The position numbers and the translations under genes are program-made. From assembly GCA_041484525.1 (NCBI GenBank), contig JBGPHT010000105.1, positions 1 through 25,607 of the forward strand: a stretch of DNA of 25,607 bases, read 5' to 3'. The notes under the pieces were generated by a model. That model saw only the letters and a list, made by a program, of their open reading frames with translations. It made no database searches and was not told the origin of the DNA. Source of the DNA: JBGPHT01 sp041484525 (GTDB lineage: Bacteria; Acidobacteriota; Terriglobia; Bryobacterales; Bryobacteraceae). Below are positions 7,327 to 15,295 of this stretch, piece after piece (position 1 is the first letter of the stretch; the number at the start of each line of letters is the position of its first letter).

Positions 7327-8894
7327 TGCGCGGGCCCGTAGAGGATACGGCCTGGGCGCTCGGCGGTGACCGCATCATTATGCAGCGCCAGTTTGCCGTT
7401 GACGATCACTTCGTGAACGCCGACCGAGTATTGATGAGGCCTATCGTACTCAGACTTGTCAGCGACCTTATCGGGATCGAAGACCACGACGTCCGCCTTC
7501 ATGCCTGGACGAAGCAGTCCGCGGTCCCAGATTTTCAGGCGCTCGGCGGGGAAGCCGGACATGCGGCGGACGGCGTCTTCGAGTGTCAGCACGTGTTGCT
7601 CGCGGACATACACACCTAACACGCGGGCGAAGGTGCCGTAACTTCTGGGGTGTGGAGAAGCCTGGCCGAAAACCGGGATCTCTCCGTCGGACGCGATCAT
7701 CGTATAGGGCGAGCGCATGATGCGCACCACGTCCTCTTCGCCGATGGCGTGGTAGATGGCGGAGCAGCCGCCTTTCGAAACCAGGTCCATCACGGTTTCG
7801 GCGGCGTTGTCGAAAGTCGGCTCCTGGCCGCGCGCGCGAGTGATCTCGGCGAGATTCTTGCCGGCCAGAGTGCGGTCGAATGTGCAGCTCACGATGGAGA
7901 CGTTCTTCGGATCGCCGGCGCCGCGATCGATCTTGAGGTTCTGGATGATGGTGGCTTTGATGCGGGCGCGCTGGTCCGGGGTGGCGAGGCGGTCGCGCGT
8001 CGCGGCGGCGCCGCCTTCAAGTCCCCACTGCGGGACCAGCGCCTGGATGCCGGTGCTCGACGCCGTATACGGGTATTGATCGATGGTCACGTCGACGCCG
8101 CGGGCGCGCGCTTCTTCCACCAGCTTCAAGGAGTCCACGCTCTTGCCCCAGTTCTCGCGGCCGATCGTTTTGTGGTGCGTGATCTGCGTGGGCAGGTGGC
8201 CCTCTTCGCCGATGCGGATGGTCTCGCGCACGCTGTCCAGAACGTGCGCCGCTTCGTCACGCATGTGGGAGATGTGGATGCCGCCCATGCGGCCGACAAC
8301 CTTCGCGAGCTCGATCACCTCCTCAGTCGGAGTGAAATTACCGGGGACGTAGAAGAGCCCGGTGGAGAGGCCGAAAGCGCCGTCGCGCATGGCCTGCTCG
8401 GCCAGTGACTTCATCTTTTCGATTTCGTCGGGGGTGGCTTTTCGGTTGATGCTGTCAATGACTTCGCCGCGGATACTTCCCTGCCCCACGAAGGTTGCGA
8501 AGTTGACGGAGATCGGCGTCTTCGAAAGCCGTTCGAGGAAGGGGGCGAGCGGCACCGGCGAGCTGCCGTCGGGACCTTCGACGATGGTGGTAACCGCCTC
8601 GCGCAGATAATTCTCCGCGGTAGGGACGTTGAAGATATTGCGGCGGCCGTGGGAGTGGATGTCGATGAAGCCGGGAGCGGCGACCAGGCCGTGAGCGTCG
8701 ATGGTGGTGCGGGCCGCGGCGTTGGGAAGGAGGCCGATGGCGGCGATGGTGTCGCCGCGGATGGCGATCGAGCCGTAGAACCAGGCGCCGCCCGAGCCGT
8801 CGACGATCCTGGCGTTGGTGATGAGGATGTCGTAGGGGGCGGGCTGGGCGAAGAGAACGAGGGCGACAAGGAGGAAAAGCAAGACGGCGCGCAT
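7320..8894 (-). CDS. Secreted N-acyl-D-amino-acid deacylase (D-aminoacylase family)
   Basis: A 524-residue exported amidohydrolase. I start it at ATG 8894 because this gives a clean signal peptide (MRAVLLFLLVALVLFAQPAP); the longer open frame upstream would add 43 Ser/Pro-rich residues before it. The family removes acyl groups from N-acyl-D-amino acids. Visible marks: GFIDIHSHG (His80, His82), HISHMRDEA (His210), ITHHKTIG (His240/241), the late IASDGEIPVFG with the catalytic Asp, and the C-terminal GLLRPGMKADVVVFDP. The position of the metal-binding Cys of Alcaligenes D-aminoacylase (VGNCG) reads EGPDG, so Asp109 replaces it. It lies 10 bases downstream of the kynureninase-like gene and is probably co-transcribed. 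The exact acyl-amino acid is unknown; a prolidase-like or dihydroorotase-like role is less likely. Confidence 0.87.
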   Translation of the reverse strand: MRAVLLFLLVALVLFAQPAPYDILITNARIVDGSGGAWFYGSIAIRGDTIAAIGLLPNAAARTTIDAHGLVAAPGFIDIHSHGRRNIFNVPTAENYLREAVTTIVEGPDGSSPVPLAPFLERLSKTPISVNFATFVGQGSIRGEVIDSINRKATPDEIEKMKSLAEQAMRDGAFGLSTGLFYVPGNFTPTEEVIELAKVVGRMGGIHISHMRDEAAHVLDSVRETIRIGEEGHLPTQITHHKTIGRENWGKSVDSLKLVEEARARGVDVTIDQYPYTASSTGIQALVPQWGLEGGAAATRDRLATPDQRARIKATIIQNLKIDRGAGDPKNVSIVSCTFDRTLAGKNLAEITRARGQEPTFDNAAETVMDLVSKGGCSAIYHAIGEEDVVRIMRSPYTMIASDGEIPVFGQASPHPRSYGTFARVLGVYVREQHVLTLEDAVRRMSGFPAERLKIWDRGLLRPGMKADVVVFDPDKVADKSEYDRPHQYSVGVHEVIVNGKLALHNDAVTAERPGRILYGPAHQ

Positions 8895-8904
8895 GGGGAG
8901 TATT

Positions 8905-10077
8905 TTAGCTGGTGGAAATGGGCTGGCGAATCCCCTGTCCCACAATGGCGGCGATCTCGGAGATGGTGTGGTCGAGTTCGTCATCGGTCGTATAGAAGTG
9001 CGGGGCGATGCGGATGCCGGCACCGGGGCGGTAGTCGACCAGGATTTCGCGGCGCGCGAGTTCGCGCGTGACTTCGTAGCCGTTGGGTACGTCGACGATC
9101 ACCACTCCGCCGCGCCGTCCGGGATCGCGCGGCGTGTTGACACGGAACCCGGCTTCTTCCGCTAGCTCGATGAGGCGCGCCGTCTGGCGCTGCGACTTAG
9201 CGCGGATGGCGGGCACGCCGATCTCGTTGACGATCTCGTAGCCCGAGCGCGCGGAGTAGAGCGCGGGGATGTTGGGCGTGCCGTTGAGAAAGCGGAACGC
9301 ATCGCGCGCGTAGCGGATCGGACCGCCTTCGAAGGCGAAGGGCTCTTCATGCGCCATCCAGCCGGTGGCGGCAGGCGTGAGTTGCTCCCACAAGTCGCGG
9401 CGAACGTAGAGGTAACCCGCGCCGGGGCCGCCGCAGAGCCATTTGACGGAGGCGCCGGTGGCGAAATCCAGATTGAGCTCGCGCACGCTGACGGGCACCG
9501 TGCCGGCCGATTGATAGAGGTCCGCGACCACCATGGCACCGGCGGCATGGGCTCGCTCGACGATCGCAGCCAGGTCCTGCAAATAGGAACTGCGGAAGGC
9601 GACGTGTGACACGGACACGAGCTGCGTCTCTACGTCGATGGCATCGAGAATGAGTTCCACGGGGATCGTGATGCCGTCGGGCGACGCCACCGAAACGATG
9701 CGCGCGCCCTGACGTGCAAGACCGTGGTAGACGTAGCCGTTTGAAGGGAAGTTGAGGCTGTCGGTGACCAGCTTGTTGCGGCGGCCGGACCAATCGAAGC
9801 ACGACGTGACGATCGACTGGCAGGTCGACACATTCTGCTGCATGACCGTTTCGCCCTCGCCGGCGCCGATGATGCGGCCCACCAGATTGCCCACCGCGAT
9901 CGGCATTTCCCACCAGCCTTCTTCCCAGGCGCGAATGCCGCGCGCGGCCCACGTGTCGGCGAATTCCTGCAGACGGCCGGCAGCGCGCCGCGGCATGGCG
10001 CCCAGCGAGTGGCTGATCATGTAGGTCGTGCTGGAGAGAATAGGGAATTCGGCGCGCCAGACGAGCAGGGGGTCCAT
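8905..10077 (-). CDS. PLP-dependent class V aminotransferase-fold enzyme, kynureninase-like
   Basis: A 390-residue cytoplasmic PLP enzyme of fold type I. SHVAFRSSYLQD (about 157-168), VVADLYQSAGTVPV (with the PLP-pyridine Asp186), and the Schiff-base lysine in GASVKWLCGGPGAGYLYV (Lys212) are closest to kynureninase, which splits kynurenine into anthranilate and alanine, but cysteine-desulfurase-like and isopenicillin-epimerase-like relatives share much of this. I chose ATG 10077 (MDPLLVWRAEFP); the frame extends 11 residues further to 10110, which would overlap the opposite gene's start. No good ribosome-binding site is visible at either start. It is the first gene of a minus-strand pair with the D-aminoacylase, and it is divergent from the CBM9-like gene with only 25 bases between starts. 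No other kynurenine-pathway gene is present. Confidence 0.78.
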   Translation of the reverse strand: MDPLLVWRAEFPILSSTTYMISHSLGAMPRRAAGRLQEFADTWAARGIRAWEEGWWEMPIAVGNLVGRIIGAGEGETVMQQNVSTCQSIVTSCFDWSGRRNKLVTDSLNFPSNGYVYHGLARQGARIVSVASPDGITIPVELILDAIDVETQLVSVSHVAFRSSYLQDLAAIVERAHAAGAMVVADLYQSAGTVPVSVRELNLDFATGASVKWLCGGPGAGYLYVRRDLWEQLTPAATGWMAHEEPFAFEGGPIRYARDAFRFLNGTPNIPALYSARSGYEIVNEIGVPAIRAKSQRQTARLIELAEEAGFRVNTPRDPGRRGGVVIVDVPNGYEVTRELARREILVDYRPGAGIRIAPHFYTTDDELDHTISEIAAIVGQGIRQPISTS

Positions 10078-10102
10078 GCAGGATATGGTAACAGTGAGGT
10101 AC

Positions 10103-10903
10103 ATGTACAATCCGCTCGCACCGCTTGGTCTCGAACCCGCCCGCTACACCTGCTACCGGGCCGCCGGGCCGATCGTCATTGATGGAAATCTGGATGAGCC
10201 GTCGTGGCGGATGGCGCCGAAATCGAACCCGTTCGTGGATATCGTGACAGGTGAGCCGGCCTGGTTCGATACCCGCGTCGCGCTGCTGTGGGATGACGAC
10301 TATCTCTACTTCGGCTTCTGGGTGGAGGAGACCGACGTCTGGGGCACGCTCACAGAGCGCGATTCCAAGATCTACGAGGAGAACGACGTCGAGGTGTTCA
10401 TCGCAGGCCGCGACGTTTATTACGAGTTCGAGATCAACGCACTGAATACGGTGTACGAAGTGTTGTGGTTCTGGAAGGATGTGTTCCGGACCAGCCTTGA
10501 GTTCGATCCGGCGAAGGGGCGCACGCTGGTACTGGACGGCGTCGGCGGCCACGTCCATCCGCGCGGTGAGCGGTGGGGGTTTCTGGATTGGGATTTCCCG
10601 GGGCTGCGCACGGCGGTGCGGGTGGACGGCGTAGTCAATGCGCGCACCAATGCCGACCGCGGCTGGACGGTGGAACTGGCGTTTCCGTGGACGGGTCTCG
10701 AGTTGCTCGCGGATGGACGCGCGCTGCCGCCGAAGGACGGCGACCTGTGGCGTATCGACTGCTCACGCTTCGAGAAGATCGGGCGCAACCGGGAGGTGCT
10801 CGATCCATGCGTGGGGTGGACGTGGAACCGGCATGGACATTACGATTCGCACATCCCAGAGGTGTTTCCGTACGTGAGATTCTCAATTGAGACCGTGGCG
10901 TAG
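10103..10903 (+). CDS. CBM9-like carbohydrate-binding domain protein
   Basis: A 266-residue protein resembling the CBM9-like beta-sandwich found in bacterial sugar-binding and exported proteins. Family features are GPIVIDGNLDEPSWR near the start, VALLWDDDYLYFGFWVEETD, YEENDVEVFI, YYEFEINALNTVYE, and the closing FPWTGLELLADG with WRIDCSRFE. No signal peptide is visible, unusual for this fold. The start is uncertain: ATG 10103 has GAGGT three bases away, while upstream ATG 10085 and the frame opening at 10028 run into the divergent PLP-enzyme gene. The whole protein is one domain with no attached enzyme. Its ligand and role are unknown; a cytoplasmic sugar-related function, or an exported protein whose N-terminus is misread, are both possible. 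Confidence 0.75.
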   Translation: MYNPLAPLGLEPARYTCYRAAGPIVIDGNLDEPSWRMAPKSNPFVDIVTGEPAWFDTRVALLWDDDYLYFGFWVEETDVWGTLTERDSKIYEENDVEVFIAGRDVYYEFEINALNTVYEVLWFWKDVFRTSLEFDPAKGRTLVLDGVGGHVHPRGERWGFLDWDFPGLRTAVRVDGVVNARTNADRGWTVELAFPWTGLELLADGRALPPKDGDLWRIDCSRFEKIGRNREVLDPCVGWTWNRHGHYDSHIPEVFPYVRFSIETVA

Positions 10904-10918
10904 AAAGCCCTGCCCCTG

Positions 10919-10948
10919 TTGGCTGAAAGCGATTGCATTTGATACACT
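10919..10948 (+). promoter_or_regulatory. Candidate promoter for the Asp-box protein gene
   Basis: TTGGCT (10919-10924) and TACACT (10943-10948) are separated by 18 bases. TACACT ends 8 bases before the ATG at 10957, so the transcript would be leaderless or nearly so. The element lies in the 53-base gap after the CBM9-like gene, giving the long gene its own start. Confidence 0.4.
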
Positions 10949-10956
10949 TCAAAGCC

Positions 10957-13900
10957 ATGGGCATGAGGCTGGCTTTTGCGCTGATTAGCGCTCTCTTAGT
11001 TACGGTACCTGCGTCCGCACAGCGGCGCGGTGGTGGCGGTGCGCCGCCGCCCGAGGGGCTGCAATTTCGTTTCATGGGACCGGCGGTAGGGAACCGCATC
11101 GCATCCGCATCGGGTGTGCCGGGGGATCCCAACATCTACTATGCGGGCGCGGCGTCCGGTGGCGTCTGGAAGTCCACTGACGGCGCGCGCAGCTTCGTTC
11201 CCATTTTCGATGACCAGCCGGTGCAGGCCATCGGCGCGCTTACCGTATCGTCGTCCGATCACAACACAGTTTGGGTGGGGACCGGCGAGGCCTGGGCGAT
11301 TCGCGACAGCGACATGATGGGCAACGGCGCGTACAAATCATCGGACGCCGGCAAGACCTGGAAGCACATGGGCCTGGATGAGACGGGGCGTATCGCGCGC
11401 ATCCTCATCCATCCGACCGACGTGAATACCGTCTACGTTTGCGCGCTGGGCCGCGTCACCGGACCGCAGCAGGAGCGCGGCGTTTTCAAGACGACCAACG
11501 GTGGCGAAACGTGGCAGCGCGTGCTTTTCGTCGACTCGAACACCGGTTGCTCGGGAATTTCGCTCGACCCCAAGGACCCCAACACACTGTTCGCCGGCAC
11601 GTGGCAGGTGGAGATGCACACCTATGCCATGTTCAGCGGCGGGCCGGGCAGCGCGGTCTACGTGACGCACGATGGCGGCGCGAATTGGAAAAAGCTGGAG
11701 GGACACGGGCTGCCCAAACCGCCCATCGGCAAGATCGATGTGGCGATCGCACCGTCCAATCCGAAGCGCGTCTATGCGCTGATCCAGACGCCCGACCAAG
11801 GCTCTGTCTGGGTTTCGAACGACGGCGGCGAGAACTGGGAGGTCGGTAGCTGGCAGCGCGCGCTGATCGGGCGCGCCGGCTATTACATCGATATCAAGGT
11901 GAACCCGCAGAACCCCGACGAAGTGCTGGTGGCGGACAGCAGTTTCTGGCTGTCGACCGACGCCGGCAAGAGCTTCCGCACCATGCCGTGGGGCGGAGAC
12001 ACGCACGACATCTGGTTCGACCCGACGGATGGAAAGCGCATCATAGTGACGCATGACGGCGGCATGTTCGTGACCAACGACCACGGGACCACGTCGCAGC
12101 GCGTGACGCTGCCCATCGGGCAGATGTACCACGTCGCGGTGGACGCCGACGTGCCGTACAAGATTTACGGCAACATGCAGGACGACGGCACCATGCGCGG
12201 TCCCAACAACGTGCAGGAGGCCGGTCCGAACGTGCCGGGACAGAATGCGCTCGGCGGCCGCGGAGGAGGCGGCTTCGGAGGCGGTGGGCGCGGCGGCGCG
12301 GCGGGCGCGTGGGAGCACGGCATCGGCGGCTGCGAATCGGGCTTCACTCTGCCGGACCTGACCGATACCAATATCGTGTGGGCCACCTGTTACGGAAACG
12401 AAGTCACGCGGTACGATGCGCGATCCAAGATGGCGCGCTCCGTGAGCCCGTGGCTGCACACGCTCGATTCCGAGCCGAACAAAGCCAAGTACCGCTGCCA
12501 CTGGACGCCGCCGCTCGCCATCGACCCGTTCGACCACAACACCGTTTACTACGGCTGCCAGGTGATTCTGCGGACCACTAATGGCGGCGTGAGCTGGACC
12601 GAGCTGAGCCCGGATCTCTCGACGAAGGACCCGAGCCGCATCGTCCCTTCGGGCGGCATCGTGGGTGACAACCTGGGGCAGTTTTACGGCGAGGTTGTGT
12701 TCTCGATTGCTCCATCGGAAGTCCAGCGCGGGCTGATCTGGGCCGGCACCAATGACGGCAAGGTCTGGAACACGCGCGACGCCGGCAAGACCTGGATCGA
12801 CGTGACCAAGAACATCACCGGACTGCCGGTGTGGGGCGTGGTGTCGAAGATCGATCCGTCGCATTTCGACGCGGGCACGGCGTATATCGCGGTGGATTTC
12901 CACTTGATGGACAACCGCGATCCGTGGATCTACAAGACCGCCGACTTCGGCAAAACGTGGACCAAAATCACGGGCGACCTGCCGAAGGGCGGGCCGCTGA
13001 CTTATGCGCGCGTGATCGCGGAGAATCCCAACAAGAAGGGCATGCTGTTCGTGGGAACGGGCAACGCTTTCTATTACTCGATGAACGACGGCGAGAATTG
13101 GAAGCAGATCAAGGCCGGGCTGCCGGCGGCTCCGGTGAGCTGGATCGCGATGCAGAAGCAGGCCCACGACATCGTGCTTTCGACGTACGGGCGCGGCTTC
13201 TACATCATGGAAGACATCACGCCGCTCGAGCAGGGACTGATGCCTGATGTGTCGGACGGCGCGCACCTGGTGGCGCCGCGTCCTGCGTACCGTCAGTTGC
13301 GCGGCGCCAGGGCGCTGCTCAGCTACACGTTAAAGGAAGCGCCCAAGGTGCCGGTAGAATTCGAGATCCTCGATGCCAAAGGTGCACTGGTCTCGAAGCT
13401 GCCGCCGCAGACTGGACGGCCGGGGCTAAATCGTGTGGTCTGGGACATGCGGTACGAAGCGCCGCGCGCGGTCGCACTGCGGACGACGCCTCCGGACAAT
13501 CCCCACATTTGGGAGGAGCCGCGGTTTCAAAACCAGGAGACGCGCCCGATCACGCACTGGGGCCTGGCGCAGGCCGAGGTAGGGCCGATCGCCGCTCCCG
13601 GCGACTACACCGTGAAGATGACGGTGGATGGACAGATCCAAACACAGCCGCTGAAGATTCTGCGCACGCCCGACAGCCATGCGGGCGACGCCGAACTACA
13701 ATCCTCGGTGCGGCTGCAGATCAAGGTGCGCGACGACATCAACAACGTGTCCGACATGACGAACCAGATGGAATGGATGCGGCGGCAGTTGGAAGATCAG
13801 CAGAAGACGGTAGGCGGCAAAGAAGCGCTGCTGAAGCTGATGAACGATATCGACCAGAAGCTCCAGGAGGTCGAATATAAGCTGATCACGCGCGCCGACG

Positions 13901-14223
13901 CGCTGAGCGACGACAAGTATTTCCAGACGCAGTACACGCTCTATCAGAATTTCATCTGGCTCAATGGCGAGATTGGGACCGGCGCCGGTGACGTGCAGGG
14001 GTCGGGCGATTGGGGCGCGACGGAGACGTCGATCGGACTGGTGCTCGATTTGGAGAGGCAGCTCCAGGCGGTGCAGGCGCAGTACAAGAGCGTGATGGAG
14101 AAGGACGTGCCGGCCTACAACCAATCGATTCAGGGCAGCGGTCTGACGCCGTTAAAGACGACCGGCGCGCCGCCACCGCCGGCGAGACGAGGGTTCGGGT
14201 TCGGAGGCGGCAGCGAGCTCTGA
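10957..14223 (+). CDS. Giant secreted Asp-box (VPS10/sortilin-like BNR) beta-propeller protein
   Basis: About 1088 residues from ATG 10957, with a signal peptide MGMRLAFALISALLVTVPASAQ; a TTG start at 10933 would only lengthen its N-terminus. About ten Asp-box motifs run through the first two thirds: STDGARSF, SSDAGKTW, TNGGETW, HDGGANW, SNDGGENW, STDAGKSF, TNGGVSW, TRDAGKTW, TADFGKTW and MNDGENW. These form a sortilin/VPS10-type or sialidase-like propeller. A Gly/Arg-rich insert lies at about 428-448, and a helical, charged region near 915-1060 could be coiled coil. The protein ends in a Pro/Gly-rich tail. No enzyme active site is recognised, although such proteins are often labelled glycosyl hydrolase. 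It is probably an exported binding or sorting scaffold; what it binds is unknown. It ends 9 bases before a convergent gene. Confidence 0.88.
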   Translation: MGMRLAFALISALLVTVPASAQRRGGGGAPPPEGLQFRFMGPAVGNRIASASGVPGDPNIYYAGAASGGVWKSTDGARSFVPIFDDQPVQAIGALTVSSSDHNTVWVGTGEAWAIRDSDMMGNGAYKSSDAGKTWKHMGLDETGRIARILIHPTDVNTVYVCALGRVTGPQQERGVFKTTNGGETWQRVLFVDSNTGCSGISLDPKDPNTLFAGTWQVEMHTYAMFSGGPGSAVYVTHDGGANWKKLEGHGLPKPPIGKIDVAIAPSNPKRVYALIQTPDQGSVWVSNDGGENWEVGSWQRALIGRAGYYIDIKVNPQNPDEVLVADSSFWLSTDAGKSFRTMPWGGDTHDIWFDPTDGKRIIVTHDGGMFVTNDHGTTSQRVTLPIGQMYHVAVDADVPYKIYGNMQDDGTMRGPNNVQEAGPNVPGQNALGGRGGGGFGGGGRGGAAGAWEHGIGGCESGFTLPDLTDTNIVWATCYGNEVTRYDARSKMARSVSPWLHTLDSEPNKAKYRCHWTPPLAIDPFDHNTVYYGCQVILRTTNGGVSWTELSPDLSTKDPSRIVPSGGIVGDNLGQFYGEVVFSIAPSEVQRGLIWAGTNDGKVWNTRDAGKTWIDVTKNITGLPVWGVVSKIDPSHFDAGTAYIAVDFHLMDNRDPWIYKTADFGKTWTKITGDLPKGGPLTYARVIAENPNKKGMLFVGTGNAFYYSMNDGENWKQIKAGLPAAPVSWIAMQKQAHDIVLSTYGRGFYIMEDITPLEQGLMPDVSDGAHLVAPRPAYRQLRGARALLSYTLKEAPKVPVEFEILDAKGALVSKLPPQTGRPGLNRVVWDMRYEAPRAVALRTTPPDNPHIWEEPRFQNQETRPITHWGLAQAEVGPIAAPGDYTVKMTVDGQIQTQPLKILRTPDSHAGDAELQSSVRLQIKVRDDINNVSDMTNQMEWMRRQLEDQQKTVGGKEALLKLMNDIDQKLQEVEYKLITRADALSDDKYFQTQYTLYQNFIWLNGEIGTGAGDVQGSGDWGATETSIGLVLDLERQLQAVQAQYKSVMEKDVPAYNQSIQGSGLTPLKTTGAPPPPARRGFGFGGGSEL

Positions 14224-14232
14224 ATTCCAGGA

Positions 14233-15132
14233 TCACGGCCGCGCTTCCGTGCTGTCCATGTGCCAGCCGGGGTTCACCCATTGCCCCCCGCGATAGACGA
14301 AGACCTCGGTCACACGGCCGGAGTGAGCCGTCCGTTTTCCATCTTTCTCCAGTTCATACAAATACGTCGAGTAAACGATCGACGTGTACCCGTAGCTCTG
14401 AATCTCCGTCTTCGGAAACTCGAGGCGCACCAGCTTCAAGCCCGATCTAGCAAACTCCTCCGCCCCCTTTAACACGATCTGACGATTCCCGAACTGCCCG
14501 CCTGTCGTTTCGATTGTGATGAGTTCATCCGGTATGAGCTTCTCGAGGGCGGCGCGATCATTGGTAAAAAACGCGCGCCAGACGGCCTCGCGAGCAGTCA
14601 ATAGCTGTTTCTTCATGGAATCGGACAACTCGTGCGGCGATTGGTTTTGTTGCGCCAGAGCTTCGGGGTGCACCTCGGTGTCGGATCCGGCCTGTATCCA
14701 CTGGCCATTCCGCTTCACGTAGAAATCGGCGATGCGCAACACGCTTTTCCCGGTGCCACCCGGACCCTTGTATTCGGTATCGGCGACGAAGGTGACGAAA
14801 GCGGCATCGCCCTGGAAGATCATGTCGAACTCGCGCAGCTTATAGCCGGACATTCCGTAAGGACTCTTGGGCGGCGGTGTTGCGCCCGGGTTGATGCCGT
14901 TCGCTCTCAGGTAATCGTCCTGGCCGCGAATGATGCTGCCGGAACCGGTGAGGAAACCAAGCCAGTGTTCGTCGTGTGTAGCCTTGATATCCGCCTGGTC
15001 GTGATTGATGAAGGCGCGGAAGATGCGTTCGATGTGGGCGCGGATGGCGGCGCGGTCTTCCGGACGGTCCTCGGCGGGTGCGGCGAAAAGCACGGTGGCG
15101 AGCAGGATGAGTGCGGTTACTCTGAAGTACAA
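14233..15132 (-). CDS. Secreted protein with two NTF2-like (DUF4440/SnoaL-type) domains
   Basis: A 299-residue exported protein. The start is TTG 15132, supported by AAAGGAG 7 bases upstream and by a good signal peptide (MYFRVTALILLATVLFAAPA). Two NTF2-like cone folds follow, about 27-160 and 172-295. Each has an initial helix (EDRAAIRAHIERIFRAFINHD; AREAVWRAFFTNDRAALEKL) and closing strands with a Trp-Gln-containing tail (NGQWIQAGSD; GGQWVNPGWHMDS). Members of this fold are ketosteroid-isomerase-like or binding proteins; no catalytic residues can be assigned here. A sigma-70 promoter lies upstream. It is convergent with the giant Asp-box gene and divergent from the ADOP permease. Function unknown. 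Confidence 0.8.
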   Translation of the reverse strand: MYFRVTALILLATVLFAAPAEDRPEDRAAIRAHIERIFRAFINHDQADIKATHDEHWLGFLTGSGSIIRGQDDYLRANGINPGATPPPKSPYGMSGYKLREFDMIFQGDAAFVTFVADTEYKGPGGTGKSVLRIADFYVKRNGQWIQAGSDTEVHPEALAQQNQSPHELSDSMKKQLLTAREAVWRAFFTNDRAALEKLIPDELITIETTGGQFGNRQIVLKGAEEFARSGLKLVRLEFPKTEIQSYGYTSIVYSTYLYELEKDGKRTAHSGRVTEVFVYRGGQWVNPGWHMDSTEARP

Positions 15133-15180
15133 AGCAGTCTCCTTTCTGGTGCGGCGCTCCTATAGAACGTCTGTAGGGCG

Positions 15181-15210
15181 AGTATACGCGTTCCGCAGTC
15201 GAGCCGTCAA
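15181..15210 (-). promoter_or_regulatory. Sigma-70 promoter for the NTF2-like gene
   Basis: On the minus strand TTGACG (15210-15205) and TATACT (15186-15181) are 18 bases apart. Transcription would begin near 15174, leaving a leader of about 40 bases that contains the AAAGGAG ribosome-binding site. This is the best-formed promoter in the window. Confidence 0.55.
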
Positions 15211-15218
15211 TAGGGGCC

Positions 15219-15253
15219 TGGCGCCCTGTCCGCACCGTCCCAAAAGCGGACAG
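15219..15253 (+). promoter_or_regulatory. Perfect inverted repeat and sigma-54-like element before the ADOP permease
   Basis: CTGTCCGC (15226-15233) and GCGGACAG (15246-15253) form a perfect 8-base inverted repeat around a 12-base loop. It could be an operator or an RNA hairpin. Overlapping its left arm is TGGCGCCCTGTCCGCA (15219-15234), which keeps the invariant GG and GC of a sigma-54 promoter at the correct 10-base spacing, although the -12 half (CCGCA) is poor. The gap to the ATG at 15296 is about 40 bases. Confidence 0.35.
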
Positions 15254-15295
15254 CGGCGCAACGCCCACAGGCGCGGAATCATCGCGAAGGCTGGC

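Noticed and set aside
8895..9023. 43-residue extension of the D-aminoacylase
   Set aside because: Ser/Pro-rich with no domain, and it would bury the signal peptide that starts at 8894.
11338..13266. Long minus-strand open frame of 642 codons
   Set aside because: Antisense of the Asp-box protein, with no domain or ribosome-binding site.
15005..15295. N-terminal extension of the ADOP frame
   Set aside because: It is antisense to the NTF2-like gene and its signal peptide; the ribosome-binding site and family length support the start at 15296.
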